DNA of 43,236 nucleotides from Streptomyces sp. MUM 203J (GCF_022414595.1 NZ_JADWYO010000054.1:1-43236); one strand, 5' to 3'. Shown: positions 24,004 to 32,038, numbered from the stretch's first letter. Program-made: numbers and translations. Notes: generated by a model from the sequence alone, not told the origin.

Positions 24004-24597
24004 TCAGCGCTTGTACGGACGCTTCCCCCGGGCCTCGCGCAGCGCCTCGGCCCACCAGCCGAGCTGGTTCAGCAGGTTCTTGGCGGCGTCCTCGCTGCCC
24101 TCGGGGCTGACCGGCCGGCCGTCCTTCTCGAAGTCCGTCCAGGCGTTGTGGAAGCTGAGCATGTCGCGCACGGTCGTGGCGTGGACCTCCGCGAACACCT
24201 GCCGCAGGTGCTCAGAGGCGCGCAGGCCGCCGCCCATGCCCCCGTAGGAGACCAGGCCGACCGGCTTGGCCATCCACTCGTCGAAGAACCAGTCGACGGC
24301 GTTCTTCAGCGAGGACGGGAAGGTGTGGTTGTACTCGGGCGTGACGACGGCGAACGCGTCCGCCTCCTGGAGCCGGGCGCTCAGCCGCTCCTGCACCGCG
24401 TTCGTCTCGGCGTCCGGTTCCTCGCCGAACGCCGGCATCTCGACCGGCAGCGGGAACTCCTTCAGGTCGATCAGGTCGACGGTGAAGTCGCCGTGCGCCT
24501 TCGCCTGCTCCACGAACCAGTTCGCCACGGTCGGACCGAAGCGCCCGCCGCGCACGCTGCCGATGATGACGGCGAGCTTGATGGGATTCTCGGACAT
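24004..24597 (-). CDS. NADPH-dependent FMN reductase
   Basis: A 197-residue flavodoxin-fold reductase. IIGSVRGGRFGPTVANWF binds FMN phosphate, and VVTPEYNHTFPSSLKNAVDWF is the family signature, followed by VSYGGMGGGLRA. Such enzymes reduce FMN or quinones with NADPH. No two-component flavin-dependent monooxygenase partner is visible in the window. It may instead reduce a quinone intermediate or protect the cell against redox cycling. ATG 24597 has GAGAGG 6 nt upstream. It follows the ACC epsilon gene by 70 nt. Confidence 0.88.
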   Translation of the reverse strand: MSENPIKLAVIIGSVRGGRFGPTVANWFVEQAKAHGDFTVDLIDLKEFPLPVEMPAFGEEPDAETNAVQERLSARLQEADAFAVVTPEYNHTFPSSLKNAVDWFFDEWMAKPVGLVSYGGMGGGLRASEHLRQVFAEVHATTVRDMLSFHNAWTDFEKDGRPVSPEGSEDAAKNLLNQLGWWAEALREARGKRPYKR

Positions 24598-24621
24598 GTG
24601 AGACCTCTCGAATTGCAATGA

Positions 24622-24639
24622 AGCCGGGATGGCCCGGCT
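24622..24639 (-). terminator. Short perfect hairpin after the ACC epsilon gene
   Basis: AGCCGGG (24622-24628) and CCCGGCT (24633-24639) form a perfect 7-bp stem with an ATGG loop. On the minus strand it is followed by TCATTGCAATTC. It lies between the ACC epsilon and FMN reductase genes and could be a partial terminator. Confidence 0.4.
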
Positions 24640-24667
24640 CTGGGAAATACCGCCGGACGCCCGTTGT

Positions 24668-24901
24668 TCAGTCGTGCACGGTGACCGGCGCATTCTCACG
24701 CCAGGTGCGGGGTCCGCGGAATCCGGACTGCCGCTCGGGCCGACGCCAGCCGGCGGTACGCTGTTCACCCTGCTCGGCACCGTCCTCCGCTGTGCGCGCC
24801 GCGGTCACGGCGAGCACCACGGCGGTGAGCGCCGCCAGTTCCTCGGCGCTCGGAGAGCCTTTCTCGACGCGGATGAAATGGTCCTGGCCGGACGTATTCA
24901 T
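24668..24901 (-). CDS. Acyl-CoA carboxylase epsilon subunit
   Basis: A 77-residue protein with the actinobacterial AccE/PccE layout. The N-terminal IRVEKGSPSAEELAALTAVVLA is the family signature. A polar linker follows, then a Trp-containing C-terminus (AGWRRPERQ, FRGPRTWREN). The epsilon subunit supports the alpha-beta acyl-CoA carboxylase complex that makes malonyl-CoA. The matching beta subunit is encoded about 1.7 kb upstream in the same direction, at 26649-28208. ATG 24901 has CAGGGGG upstream. It appears to be the first gene of a transcription unit running left. Confidence 0.85.
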   Translation of the reverse strand: MNTSGQDHFIRVEKGSPSAEELAALTAVVLAVTAARTAEDGAEQGEQRTAGWRRPERQSGFRGPRTWRENAPVTVHD

Positions 24902-24938
24902 AACTGACCCCCTGGCAGCGGACAAGACACATCAGCTG

Positions 24939-25054
24939 ACTCTAGTAACCAGCTTCTTCGGCTCGGAAAGGAACTTCAAGAGGCCCCGGTACATATCCCG
25001 GTGAAGTCCTGCAAGTTTCTGTCCGGATGTCAGAAGCCGGTGAAACGGATGTCA
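24939..25054 (-). promoter_or_regulatory. Promoter region with 22-bp-spaced direct repeats
   Basis: The 175-bp gap (24902-25076) upstream of the ACC epsilon gene is the longest gap in the left half of the block. On the minus strand TAGAGT (24944-24939) fits the actinomycete -10 consensus TAGRRT, about 38 nt before the start codon. TGACATCCG occurs twice (complement of 25046-25054 and 25024-25032), exactly 22 bp apart, and TTCACCGG is also repeated. Direct repeats on the same DNA face are typical of SARP-type activator sites. No good -35 box is seen. Confidence 0.5.
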
Positions 25055-25076
25055 CGTACGCGCAAACCGACGGGTG

Positions 25077-25736
25077 TCAGGCGGCGTCGATCTGGGCCGC
25101 CACCCGGCAGAGGACGTACTCGGGCGGGGCGACTTCGAGGCGCGCCAGCTTCTCCTGTCCCTCGGAGATCCGCGGGTCGGCCATCCACTCCCGGTAGGCG
25201 GTCTCGTCGGTCCACGTGGGGTAGTTGACGAGGGTGGTGCCGTTCCGGTCGACGCAGGGCGTGGCCGAGACGAAGCCGGGGTGGTGCCGTTTCCAGGCGC
25301 CGCTGTCGGCCAGCATCTCCAGCACGGCGTCGGCCGCCGCGCGGTCGCCCAGGTGCCGTGTCGCGACCACGGCGACGCCGGGCCGGGCGTGCGCCGCGGG
25401 GCCCTCCAGCCGCGGGGCGGCGGGACTGCCCCTGAAGACGGTCGCCGCGAGGACACCCCGCCGGGTGCCCAGGGAGCGCAGCAACCCGCCCTCCGGATGC
25501 TCCTCGAAGGAGGTCCGGTAGGTCTCCTCGTCGGTCCACTCCCCGCGGTTGACCACGGTGGTGCCGTCGGTGCCGACGTGCACACGCGAGGAGACGAATC
25601 CCGGGGTGTGCCGCACCCAGCGGGTCGTCTCCCCGGTCAGCAGCCCGACCAGGGCGTCGGCCGTCTCGGGACCGTCCGCCCGCAGCATGCCGAAGGAGAC
25701 GAAGCCGGGCTCCGCGGCGGGCTCAGCGGAAGTCAT
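25077..25736 (-). CDS. Didomain antibiotic biosynthesis monooxygenase (ABM) protein, copy 1
   Basis: A 219-residue tandem ABM protein. Repeat one has GFVSSRVHVGTDGTTVVNRG; repeat two has GFVSATPCVDRNGTTLVNYP. It matches the 223-residue paralogue encoded at 22116-22787 along its length. It overlaps the upstream NmrA-like gene by 14 nt, so the two are co-transcribed. A cofactor-free oxygenase for quinone formation on the polyketide is the family-based expectation. Having two diverged copies suggests either two oxidation steps or a heteromeric enzyme. Confidence 0.85.
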   Translation of the reverse strand: MTSAEPAAEPGFVSFGMLRADGPETADALVGLLTGETTRWVRHTPGFVSSRVHVGTDGTTVVNRGEWTDEETYRTSFEEHPEGGLLRSLGTRRGVLAATVFRGSPAAPRLEGPAAHARPGVAVVATRHLGDRAAADAVLEMLADSGAWKRHHPGFVSATPCVDRNGTTLVNYPTWTDETAYREWMADPRISEGQEKLARLEVAPPEYVLCRVAAQIDAA

Positions 25737-26586
25737 CGGCGCGCTCCTCGGCCCAGGAGCGGAAGGTCCTGGCCGGCCGGCCGGTCACGTCCTCGACGAC
25801 GGTCGAGCCGAGTTCCGCCTTCTCGGTGATCATGGAGAAGTAGTCGAGTGCGCCGTCCGCGTACGCGGGGGGCCAGCCGGACGCCACCATCGCCGCGCGG
25901 GCCGAGTCGTGTTCCACGTCCTGCCAGTGCAGCTCGCGTCCGACGACCTCACCGATGATCCGCACCTGCTCCTGCTGGGACAGCTCCTCCGGCCCGGTGA
26001 CCAGGTACTTCCTCTGGGTGTGTGCTCCGGTGAGCAGCGCGGTCACCCCCACCGCGGCGAGGTCCGCCTCGTGCACCGAGGTACGCACGGCGGCGCCGTA
26101 GGGGAAGCGGACCGTGCCGTCGTCGCGGATCTGCCCGGCGAACCCGAGGGCGTTGGCCATGAAGCCGGTGGTACGGAGGAAAGTCCAGTCGAGGGCGGTC
26201 GCCTCCAGCAGCTCCTCGATGTACGCGTGGCAGTTGTTGTCCACCCGCTCCAGACCGATGTGGACACCCACCGACGAGACGAAGGCGACCCTGCGGGTGC
26301 TCTCCTCGATCTTCTTGGTGACGGCCGGGGCGGTCGTGACGTCGGTGGTGAAGAACGGCCACATCAGGAACACGCCGTCGACGCCGTCCAGGGCCGCGTC
26401 CAGGCTGTCCGGGTCGGTGAGGTCACCGTGGAACAGTTCGGTGCCCTCGGGCAGCCGTCCGGTGTTCGGGTCGTCCTTCAGCACCAGTGCGCGCACGGCG
26501 GCGCCGGCCTCCAGCAGTTGCGCGGCCGCGTGCGGTCCGACGTTTCCGGTGGCGGCCGTGACCAGGAAGGTCTTCTTCTTCGACAT
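25723..26586 (-). CDS. NmrA-like NAD(P)-binding oxidoreductase
   Basis: A 287-residue atypical short-chain dehydrogenase of the NmrA/HSCARG type. The nucleotide motif is VTAATGNVGPHAAAQLL. FHGDLTDPDSLDAALDGVDGVF follows, then a substrate region LDWTFLRTTGFMANAL. Members in angucycline clusters act as quinone or ketone reductases. The canonical Tyr-x3-Lys is not seen, as usual for NmrA proteins, so the chemistry is uncertain. ATG 26586 follows the carboxylase gene by 62 nt. Confidence 0.85.
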   Translation of the reverse strand: MSKKKTFLVTAATGNVGPHAAAQLLEAGAAVRALVLKDDPNTGRLPEGTELFHGDLTDPDSLDAALDGVDGVFLMWPFFTTDVTTAPAVTKKIEESTRRVAFVSSVGVHIGLERVDNNCHAYIEELLEATALDWTFLRTTGFMANALGFAGQIRDDGTVRFPYGAAVRTSVHEADLAAVGVTALLTGAHTQRKYLVTGPEELSQQEQVRIIGEVVGRELHWQDVEHDSARAAMVASGWPPAYADGALDYFSMITEKAELGSTVVEDVTGRPARTFRSWAEERADDFR

Positions 26587-26648
26587 GGATGTCCTCGTGT
26601 GATGGGTGGTTCGGCGGGGCGTGGGCGGGCGTCCGGGAGGGCCCGGGG

Positions 26649-28208
26649 TCACTGCGGGGGGTTGCCGTGCTTGCGGGAGGGCAGGTCGGCGTGCTTGGCG
26701 CGCAGCATGGCCAGCGATTTGATCAGCACCGTGCGGGTGTCCCGGGGGTCGATCACGTCGTCGATCAGTCCGCGCTCGGCGGCGTAGTACGGGTGCATCA
26801 GCTCGGCCTTGTACTCCTTGATGCGCTGCTGCCGCACGGCCTCCGGGTCGTCGGAGGCGTTGATCTCCCGGCGGAAGATGACGTTGGCCGCGCCCTCCGC
26901 GCCCATCACCGCGATCTCGTTGGTGGGCCAGGCGAGAGCCAGGTCCGCGCCGATCGAGCGGGAGTCCATGACGATGTACGCCCCGCCGTAGGCCTTCCGC
27001 AGCACCAGGGAGATCCGCGGCACGGTCGCGTTGCAGTACGCGTACAGCAGCTTGGCGCCGCGCCGGATGATGCCGTTGTGCTCCTGGTCGACGCCGGGCA
27101 GGAACCCGGGCACGTCCACGAGGGTCACCAGCGGGATGTTGAAGGAGTCGCAGAACTGGACGAAGCGGGCCGCCTTCTCGGAGGCCTCGATGTCCAGCAC
27201 TCCGGCCATGGCCGCGGGCTGGTTGGCGACGATGCCGACCACATGGCCGTCGAGCCGTGCCAGCGAGCAGACGATGTTGCCGGCCCAGGCGGGGTGCACC
27301 TCGAAGTGCTCGCCGTTGTCGACGATCTCCTCGATCACGGCGCGGATGTCGTACGACTGGCCCGGCTCCGCGGGCACCAGGCTCAGCAGCGCGTCGGTGG
27401 CACGGTCCACCGGGTCACCGGCGTGTTCCACCGGGGCGAGCTCGCGGTTGTTGGAGGGCAGCAGGGACAGCAGGAAGCGGACGTCCTCCAGGCAGCTCTC
27501 CTCGTCGTCGTACGCGAGGTGCGCGACACCGGACGTGCCCGCGTGGACGTCCGCGCCGCCGAGGCCGTTCTGAGTGATCTCCTCGCCGGTCACCGCCTTC
27601 ACCACGTCCGGTCCGGTGATGAACATCTGGGATGTCTCCCGCACCATGAACACGAAGTCGGTGAGCGCCGGAGAGTAGGCGGCGCCGCCCGCGCACGGGC
27701 CGAGCATCACCGAGATCTGCGGGATGACACCGGAGCAGCGGGTGTTGCGCTGGAAGATGCCGCCGTATCCGGCGAGCGCGGTGACGCCCTCCTGGATGCG
27801 CGCTCCGGCGCCGTCGTTCAGCGACACCAGAGGGGCGCCCGCGGCCTCGGCCAGGTCCATCACCTTGTGGATCTTCTCGGCGTGCGCCTCTCCGAGGGCA
27901 CCGCCGAAGATCCGGAAGTCATGGGCGTACACGAAGACCGTGCGGCCGTGCACGGTGCCCCAGCCGGTGATGACGCCGTCGCTGTACGGCTTCTTCGCCT
28001 CCAGTCCGAATCCGGTGGCGCGGTGCCGACGCAGTGGCTCGATCTCGTTGAACGAGCCTTTGTCCAGCAGCAGTTCGATGCGCTCATGCGCGGTGAGCTT
28101 GCCCTTGGCGTGCTGCCGCTCGGTGGCGGAGGGGTCGAGCCCCGCCCGGGCGGCTTCCTTGATGGCGCCGAGTTCGTCGAGCCGTTCCTGTACAGGGTGC
28201 GTGGTCAT
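26649..28208 (-). CDS. Acyl-CoA carboxylase beta (carboxyltransferase) subunit
   Basis: A 519-residue carboxyltransferase of the PccB/JadN family. N-terminal and C-terminal crotonase-like halves are present. Oxyanion-hole motifs are GPCAGGAAYSPALTDF (about residues 175-190) and RKAYGGAYIVMDSRSIGAD (about 405-423). It transfers carboxyl from biotin to acetyl-CoA, increasing the malonyl-CoA supply. No biotin-carrying alpha subunit is encoded here, so it must borrow a chromosomal one. The start is ATG 28208; GGGGGA precedes it by 5 nt. Longer in-frame readings upstream come from the broken transacylase gene. Confidence 0.93.
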   Translation of the reverse strand: MTTHPVQERLDELGAIKEAARAGLDPSATERQHAKGKLTAHERIELLLDKGSFNEIEPLRRHRATGFGLEAKKPYSDGVITGWGTVHGRTVFVYAHDFRIFGGALGEAHAEKIHKVMDLAEAAGAPLVSLNDGAGARIQEGVTALAGYGGIFQRNTRCSGVIPQISVMLGPCAGGAAYSPALTDFVFMVRETSQMFITGPDVVKAVTGEEITQNGLGGADVHAGTSGVAHLAYDDEESCLEDVRFLLSLLPSNNRELAPVEHAGDPVDRATDALLSLVPAEPGQSYDIRAVIEEIVDNGEHFEVHPAWAGNIVCSLARLDGHVVGIVANQPAAMAGVLDIEASEKAARFVQFCDSFNIPLVTLVDVPGFLPGVDQEHNGIIRRGAKLLYAYCNATVPRISLVLRKAYGGAYIVMDSRSIGADLALAWPTNEIAVMGAEGAANVIFRREINASDDPEAVRQQRIKEYKAELMHPYYAAERGLIDDVIDPRDTRTVLIKSLAMLRAKHADLPSRKHGNPPQ

Positions 28209-28249
28209 GCTGATCCCCCAACTCCAGGTAGGTGAAAGGTCGGACGGCT

Positions 28250-29132
28250 TCAGGCGGCGGCGACCGCGCCGAGTGCCTGGTCGAGTCGGCGCGCGTCGTC
28301 CGTCGTACGGACCCGCGCGCCCGGTGCGATGCGGCGGCACAGCCCGCCCAGTACCCTGCCGGGCCCCACCTCGACGAACCGGTCCACGCCGGCCGCGGTG
28401 AGGCGCTGTACGGTGTCCGTCCACCGCACCCGTCCGCTGAGCTGGCGGCGCAGCACGGCGGCGGCCTCGGCCGCGTCGGTGACGGGACTCGCGGTGGTGG
28501 CGGAGAGCACCGGGATCTCCGGGGCGCGGAACGCGGTCCGGGAGAGGGCCTCGGCGAACTCCGCCTCGGCGCCCGCCATCAGGCTGCTGTGGAACGAGAC
28601 GTGGACGCCGAGGTCGACGACCCGGCGGGCGCCCGCCAGGCGCGCCTCCCGCATCACCCCGGAGACGGCCTCGGCCCGCCCGGACACCGGCGCAGATCCG
28701 CTTCAGGTCCGCCGGGCCGAGGCCGATGACGGCGGCCATGCCGCCCGGCGCCCGGTCGTTGACCGTGGCCATCAGTTCCCCGCGCAGCCGCACCAGCGAC
28801 AGGGCGTCCCGCCAGTCGAGCGCCCCGGCGCACACCAGCGCCGCGTACTCGCCCAGACTGTGCCCCGCCACGACGTCCGGCCGCACTCCGTGCCTGCGCA
28901 GCACGTCGAGCGTGGCCAGGCTGGTGAGGAACACGGCGGGCTGGGTGACGGGGGTGTCCTGGAGGGCGGTGGCAGGCCCTTCCCAGCACAACTGGGACAG
29001 GGGGAGCCCGAGCAGGTCGTCGGCGGGGCGGTAGTACGTGTCGACGAGGTCGGGCCAGCGTTCGACGAGGTGGCGCCCCATGCCGACGCGTTGGGATCCC
29101 TGGCCCGGGAAGACGAAAGCGGTCCTGTTCAT
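28250..29132 (-). pseudogene. Malonyl-CoA:ACP transacylase, broken by a frame-shifting deletion
   Basis: The first 148 residues (29132-28689) read as a FabD-type transacylase: FVFPGQGSQRVGMG, VTQPAVFLTSLA, the nucleophile elbow VAGHSLGEYAALV and GGMAAVIGLGPADLKRICA. At about 28689 the reading shifts. Homology continues in another frame from 28687 (VSGRAEAVSG, VHVSFHSSLM with the catalytic His, and FVEVGPGRVLGGL). About 20 expected residues between ICA and VSG, including the N-x-P-x-Q motif, are missing. This therefore looks like a deletion that is not a multiple of three, not a single-base error. The enzyme should be inactive. The general FabD can replace it, as in most type II clusters. Confidence 0.75.
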
Positions 29133-29196
29133 GGCGTACGCCTCTCTCCTTCGGTCCTTCGGTGGGGCGGCTGCCGGCCTGGGGCGGGGGAGGCGG

Positions 29197-29976
29197 TCAC
29201 ACCGCCCGCTCCTCCCGCGCCGACGCGTCGAAGAGGGCTGCGACGTCGTCGGTGTACAGCCACTCCATGGCCAGCCGGCGGACCGTGGCCCGGACGGGGG
29301 CGACGCCCTTGACCGCGACCGCGGCGGCGTGCCGGGGGCCGCTCGGGATGTCGATCACCGACCAGCCCGCGGGCCGCCGGGCCGGGTCCGCGCCGAGGTA
29401 GTCCGCGGACGGGGAGCGGCTCAGTCCGGTGCCCAGTCCTTTGAGGTACGCCTCCTTGCGCGTCCACAGCCTGCTGAACAGCTCCTGCCGCTCCGTCTCG
29501 GGGACGCGCGCCAGCTCCTCCCGTTCGCCGGGGTGCAGGGCCTCGGAGCAGATCGCGACGGTCTCGGCGCGGGGCAGCTTCTCCAGGTCCGCGCCGACCG
29601 TGACCGCCGCGACGGCCACCAGGGCCAGTCCGCTGCTGTGCGAGAGGGAGAAGTGCAGCGGCGGGTCCGGCGTGGCGACGGCGGGCCTGCCGTGCGACTT
29701 CCCGCAGCAGGGGCAGGGCTCGCGCACGAAGGTGACGTCGCGGGCCGCGATGCCGAGATACGCGCCGAGCAGCCGGCGCAGGGCGAGGTGCGCCGAGGCG
29801 TACAGCAGCCCGTCGGCGGGACGCACGAAGGAGGCCGCGCGGTGCCGTTCGTTCCGGTCGAGCGGGGACAGGTCCAGCGAGGCCGCGCCGCCGGTCTTCG
29901 GGGGCCTCACCAGCCACAGGTCGAGTTGCCCGGGCGCCACCGCGGGCGAGGTGAGGACCGGGGCCGGGCCCGTCAT
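29197..29976 (-). CDS. 4'-Phosphopantetheinyl transferase, Sfp type
   Basis: A 259-residue Sfp/JadM-type transferase. LHFSLSHSSGLALVAV, the Mg2+-binding VGADLEKLP and the FSRLWTRKEAYLKGLGTGL motif are in the right order. The N-terminus also has the NERHRAASFVRPADGLLYASAHLALRRLL segment with the expected Arg and His. It transfers the phosphopantetheine arm of CoA to carrier proteins. Its start overlaps the second carrier protein gene by 4 nt (ATGA), so that carrier is a likely substrate beside the main ACP. Confidence 0.92.
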   Translation of the reverse strand: MTGPAPVLTSPAVAPGQLDLWLVRPPKTGGAASLDLSPLDRNERHRAASFVRPADGLLYASAHLALRRLLGAYLGIAARDVTFVREPCPCCGKSHGRPAVATPDPPLHFSLSHSSGLALVAVAAVTVGADLEKLPRAETVAICSEALHPGEREELARVPETERQELFSRLWTRKEAYLKGLGTGLSRSPSADYLGADPARRPAGWSVIDIPSGPRHAAAVAVKGVAPVRATVRRLAMEWLYTDDVAALFDASAREERAV

Positions 29977-30419
29977 GCCGTGGCCGTGGCACCGACGTGC
30001 CGGGGCAGGGTGTGGGCGGGCGCCGGGTACGGGTGGGAGTGGCCGTCCCCGCCGAGCTGCCCGGCGAGGCAGTCGATCAGCTCGGCGGCGCTGTTGGCGA
30101 GCAGCAGCCGCTGCAGGTTGACCTCGACGTGCAGGGCGGCCTCCATGCGGTGCTGCAGTTCCATGCCGGTGATCGAGCCGATGCCGAGGCTCCGCATGGG
30201 GCGGCCGGTGGTGTCGATCAGCTCGGGGGCCACACCGAGGACGCGGCCGAGTTCCTCGCGCACGTACCGGTCGATGACGCGGGTGCGCTCGGGGAGCGGG
30301 GCGGAGGCCAGGCGGGCCGGGTCGGGCGGGTCCACCGCGACCGGTGGGCCGGGCTCGGGGTCCCAGTCCTCCCAGTCGTCCCAGTCCCAGCCCCCTTCCA
30401 TGGTGTGCGTGGGGGTCAT
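29973..30419 (-). CDS. Second acyl carrier protein with Trp/Asp-rich N-terminus
   Basis: A 148-residue protein with a phosphopantetheine-binding domain at about 45-125. The attachment Ser82 lies in MRSLGIGSITGMELQHRME, more like modular PKS carrier domains than the 85-residue aromatic ACP. The N-terminus is very unusual: GGWDWDDWEDWDPEPG followed by Pro-rich linker. The C-terminal 25 residues are His/Pro-rich. It overlaps the PPTase gene (4 nt) and the exporter gene (4 nt), so all three are coupled. Its acyl load is unknown; a starter or side-chain unit is possible. Confidence 0.82.
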   Translation of the reverse strand: MTPTHTMEGGWDWDDWEDWDPEPGPPVAVDPPDPARLASAPLPERTRVIDRYVREELGRVLGVAPELIDTTGRPMRSLGIGSITGMELQHRMEAALHVEVNLQRLLLANSAAELIDCLAGQLGGDGHSHPYPAPAHTLPRHVGATATA

Positions 30420-31843
30420 CTCTCGTTCTCCAAAGTCGGGTTGAGGGGACGCTCACGGCGGGGCAGCACGCCGCCGAGGGCGATGATCAGGCCCAGTGCG
30501 CCGACGGCGGTGACCAGCAGCAGCGCGGCACGGTGGCCCATCGGCTGCAGCGCCGCCACCAGGGCGAGCACCAGCACGGCGCCCAGCTGGACGGCGGTCT
30601 GGTAGATGCCGCTCGCCTCGGCCTGGCGTCCGGCCGGGACGGCGGAGGTCGCCTGCAGGTGCAGGGCGGTGAAGCAGAGGACGAAGCCCGCGCCGACCAG
30701 CAGCATCGAGGGCAGGACCCCGGTCGTGTAGCGCACCGGGGCGTCGAGGCCGGCCAGCAGCGCCGCCTGGCCGAGTGGCGGGAACACCGCGCCGAGCGCG
30801 ATGAGCCGGGCCGCCCCGAAGCGGTTCACGAGCCGTCCCGAGTGGAGCGCGGACACGGCGAGGGGCACGCTCGCGGGCAGGATCGCCAGCCCGGTCTGCA
30901 GGGCCGACCAGCCTGCCGTTCGCTGCAGGTGCACCGTCACGACCAGGAGCATCCCGAGATACGACCCGTTGAGGGCCGCCGCTCCGAGAGCCGACCTGAC
31001 CAGGGGCCTGTTGACCAGCAGGTCGAGCCGGACCAGCGGCGTACGGGTGGTCAGTTCGTGCCGTACGAAGGCGGTCAGGAGCACGGCCGCCCCGAGGAGG
31101 GCCAGGAGCGTACGGGGATGGACCCAGCCGCTCGCCGGGACGGAGCCGATGGCGAGGACCAGCAGCACGACGCCGCCGGTCAGGGTGAGCGCTCCGGCCG
31201 CGTCGTAGTGGCGGGGCCGCTCGGGGTTCGGGGCGTCGCGCGGGATGAGCCGCAGACCGCACAGGAACAGCAGCAGGGCGATCGGCGCGGGGAAGGCGAA
31301 GGTCCACCTCCAGTCGGCCTCGGTGAGCAGGCCCGACAGCAGCAGGCCCGCGGAGAAGCCGCTCGCGCCGAAGAGGGTGTAGACGGACACGGCCCGGCCG
31401 CGGGCACGTCCTTCGGGGAACGTCGCGGCGATGATGGCGAGCCCGGTGGGCGCGGTGAGCGCGGCGCAGAAGCCCTTGAGCAGGCGGGTGGCGACGAGCG
31501 GCAGGACACCGTCCGCGAACGCCGAGGCCAGGGAGGCCGCGGCGAAGACGAGCAGGGCCGCGAGGTAGACCGGACGGCGGCCGAGCACCGCGACGACCCG
31601 GGTGCCGAACAGCATCAGGGCGCCGAAGCCGACGGCGAAGGCGGTGACCACCCAGTGCACCTGACGCGCCGGGATGCCGAGGTCGGCGCCGATCGCGGGC
31701 AGTGCCACGACCGCGACGGAGACCTCCAGGGCGTCGATGAGCATGTTGCCGGCGAGGACGAACAGCAGGCCCCACAGGGCCGGGCTCCAGCGGGCGTCGG
31801 ACATCGTCCGCCCGCGGGCCGGGGTGCTGGTCGGAAGCGTCAT
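30416..31843 (-). CDS. DHA2-type MFS drug exporter (14 TM)
   Basis: A 475-residue membrane protein with about 14 hydrophobic segments. LFVLAGNMLIDALEVSVAVVALPAIGADLG is the typical N-terminal DHA2 segment, and GTRVVAVLGRRPVYLAA is the TM2-TM3 loop. TM5 has FGASGFSAGLLLSGLLTEADWRWTF, close to antiporter motif C. LanJ/UrdJ-like exporters occupy the same place in angucycline clusters. The start ATG 31843 has only a weak ribosome site; ATG 31804 is also possible. It overlaps the carrier protein gene by 4 nt and is separated from the core genes by strong hairpins. Confidence 0.9.
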   Translation of the reverse strand: MTLPTSTPARGRTMSDARWSPALWGLLFVLAGNMLIDALEVSVAVVALPAIGADLGIPARQVHWVVTAFAVGFGALMLFGTRVVAVLGRRPVYLAALLVFAAASLASAFADGVLPLVATRLLKGFCAALTAPTGLAIIAATFPEGRARGRAVSVYTLFGASGFSAGLLLSGLLTEADWRWTFAFPAPIALLLFLCGLRLIPRDAPNPERPRHYDAAGALTLTGGVVLLVLAIGSVPASGWVHPRTLLALLGAAVLLTAFVRHELTTRTPLVRLDLLVNRPLVRSALGAAALNGSYLGMLLVVTVHLQRTAGWSALQTGLAILPASVPLAVSALHSGRLVNRFGAARLIALGAVFPPLGQAALLAGLDAPVRYTTGVLPSMLLVGAGFVLCFTALHLQATSAVPAGRQAEASGIYQTAVQLGAVLVLALVAALQPMGHRAALLLVTAVGALGLIIALGGVLPRRERPLNPTLENER

Positions 31844-31911
31844 GGTCCCATCCCAGAGGTTCTGTTCCGTCGGGGGTCGTCCGGTCGGGGGTCCGCCGGA
31901 CGGGGCGTGGG

Positions 31912-32038
31912 CCGGGCCGGGTGACGGGACCGGGGGGAGGGGTCCGGGTCACCCGGCCCGGAGCGGGTGGGGCCGGCCGCGAGGAAGGGCTTGCGGCCGG
32001 CCGGGCCGGCGCGCCGGGCGGGGGGAGTGGGGCGCGCC
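31912..32038 (-). terminator. Three consecutive strong hairpins at the end of the core operon
   Basis: Hairpin A has a perfect 14-bp stem (31912-31925 with 31948-31961). Hairpin B has a perfect 10-bp stem (31971-31980 with 31993-32002). Hairpin C pairs two GGCGCGCC palindromes (32008-32015 with 32031-32038). All lie in the 203-bp gap after the oxygenase-SDR gene on the minus strand. They should end or strongly attenuate the core PKS transcript before the exporter gene. Confidence 0.75.

Noticed and set aside
22606..24621. A 671-codon open reading on the plus strand
   Set aside because: It is antisense to the ABM, secreted protein and FMN reductase genes, which have ribosome sites, motifs and correct starts. 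No family signature is present.
26649..29132. A single 827-residue transacylase-carboxylase fusion
   Set aside because: The transacylase homology leaves this frame at about 28689. The middle is Gly/Arg-rich shadow, and the carboxylase has its own start and ribosome site at 28208.
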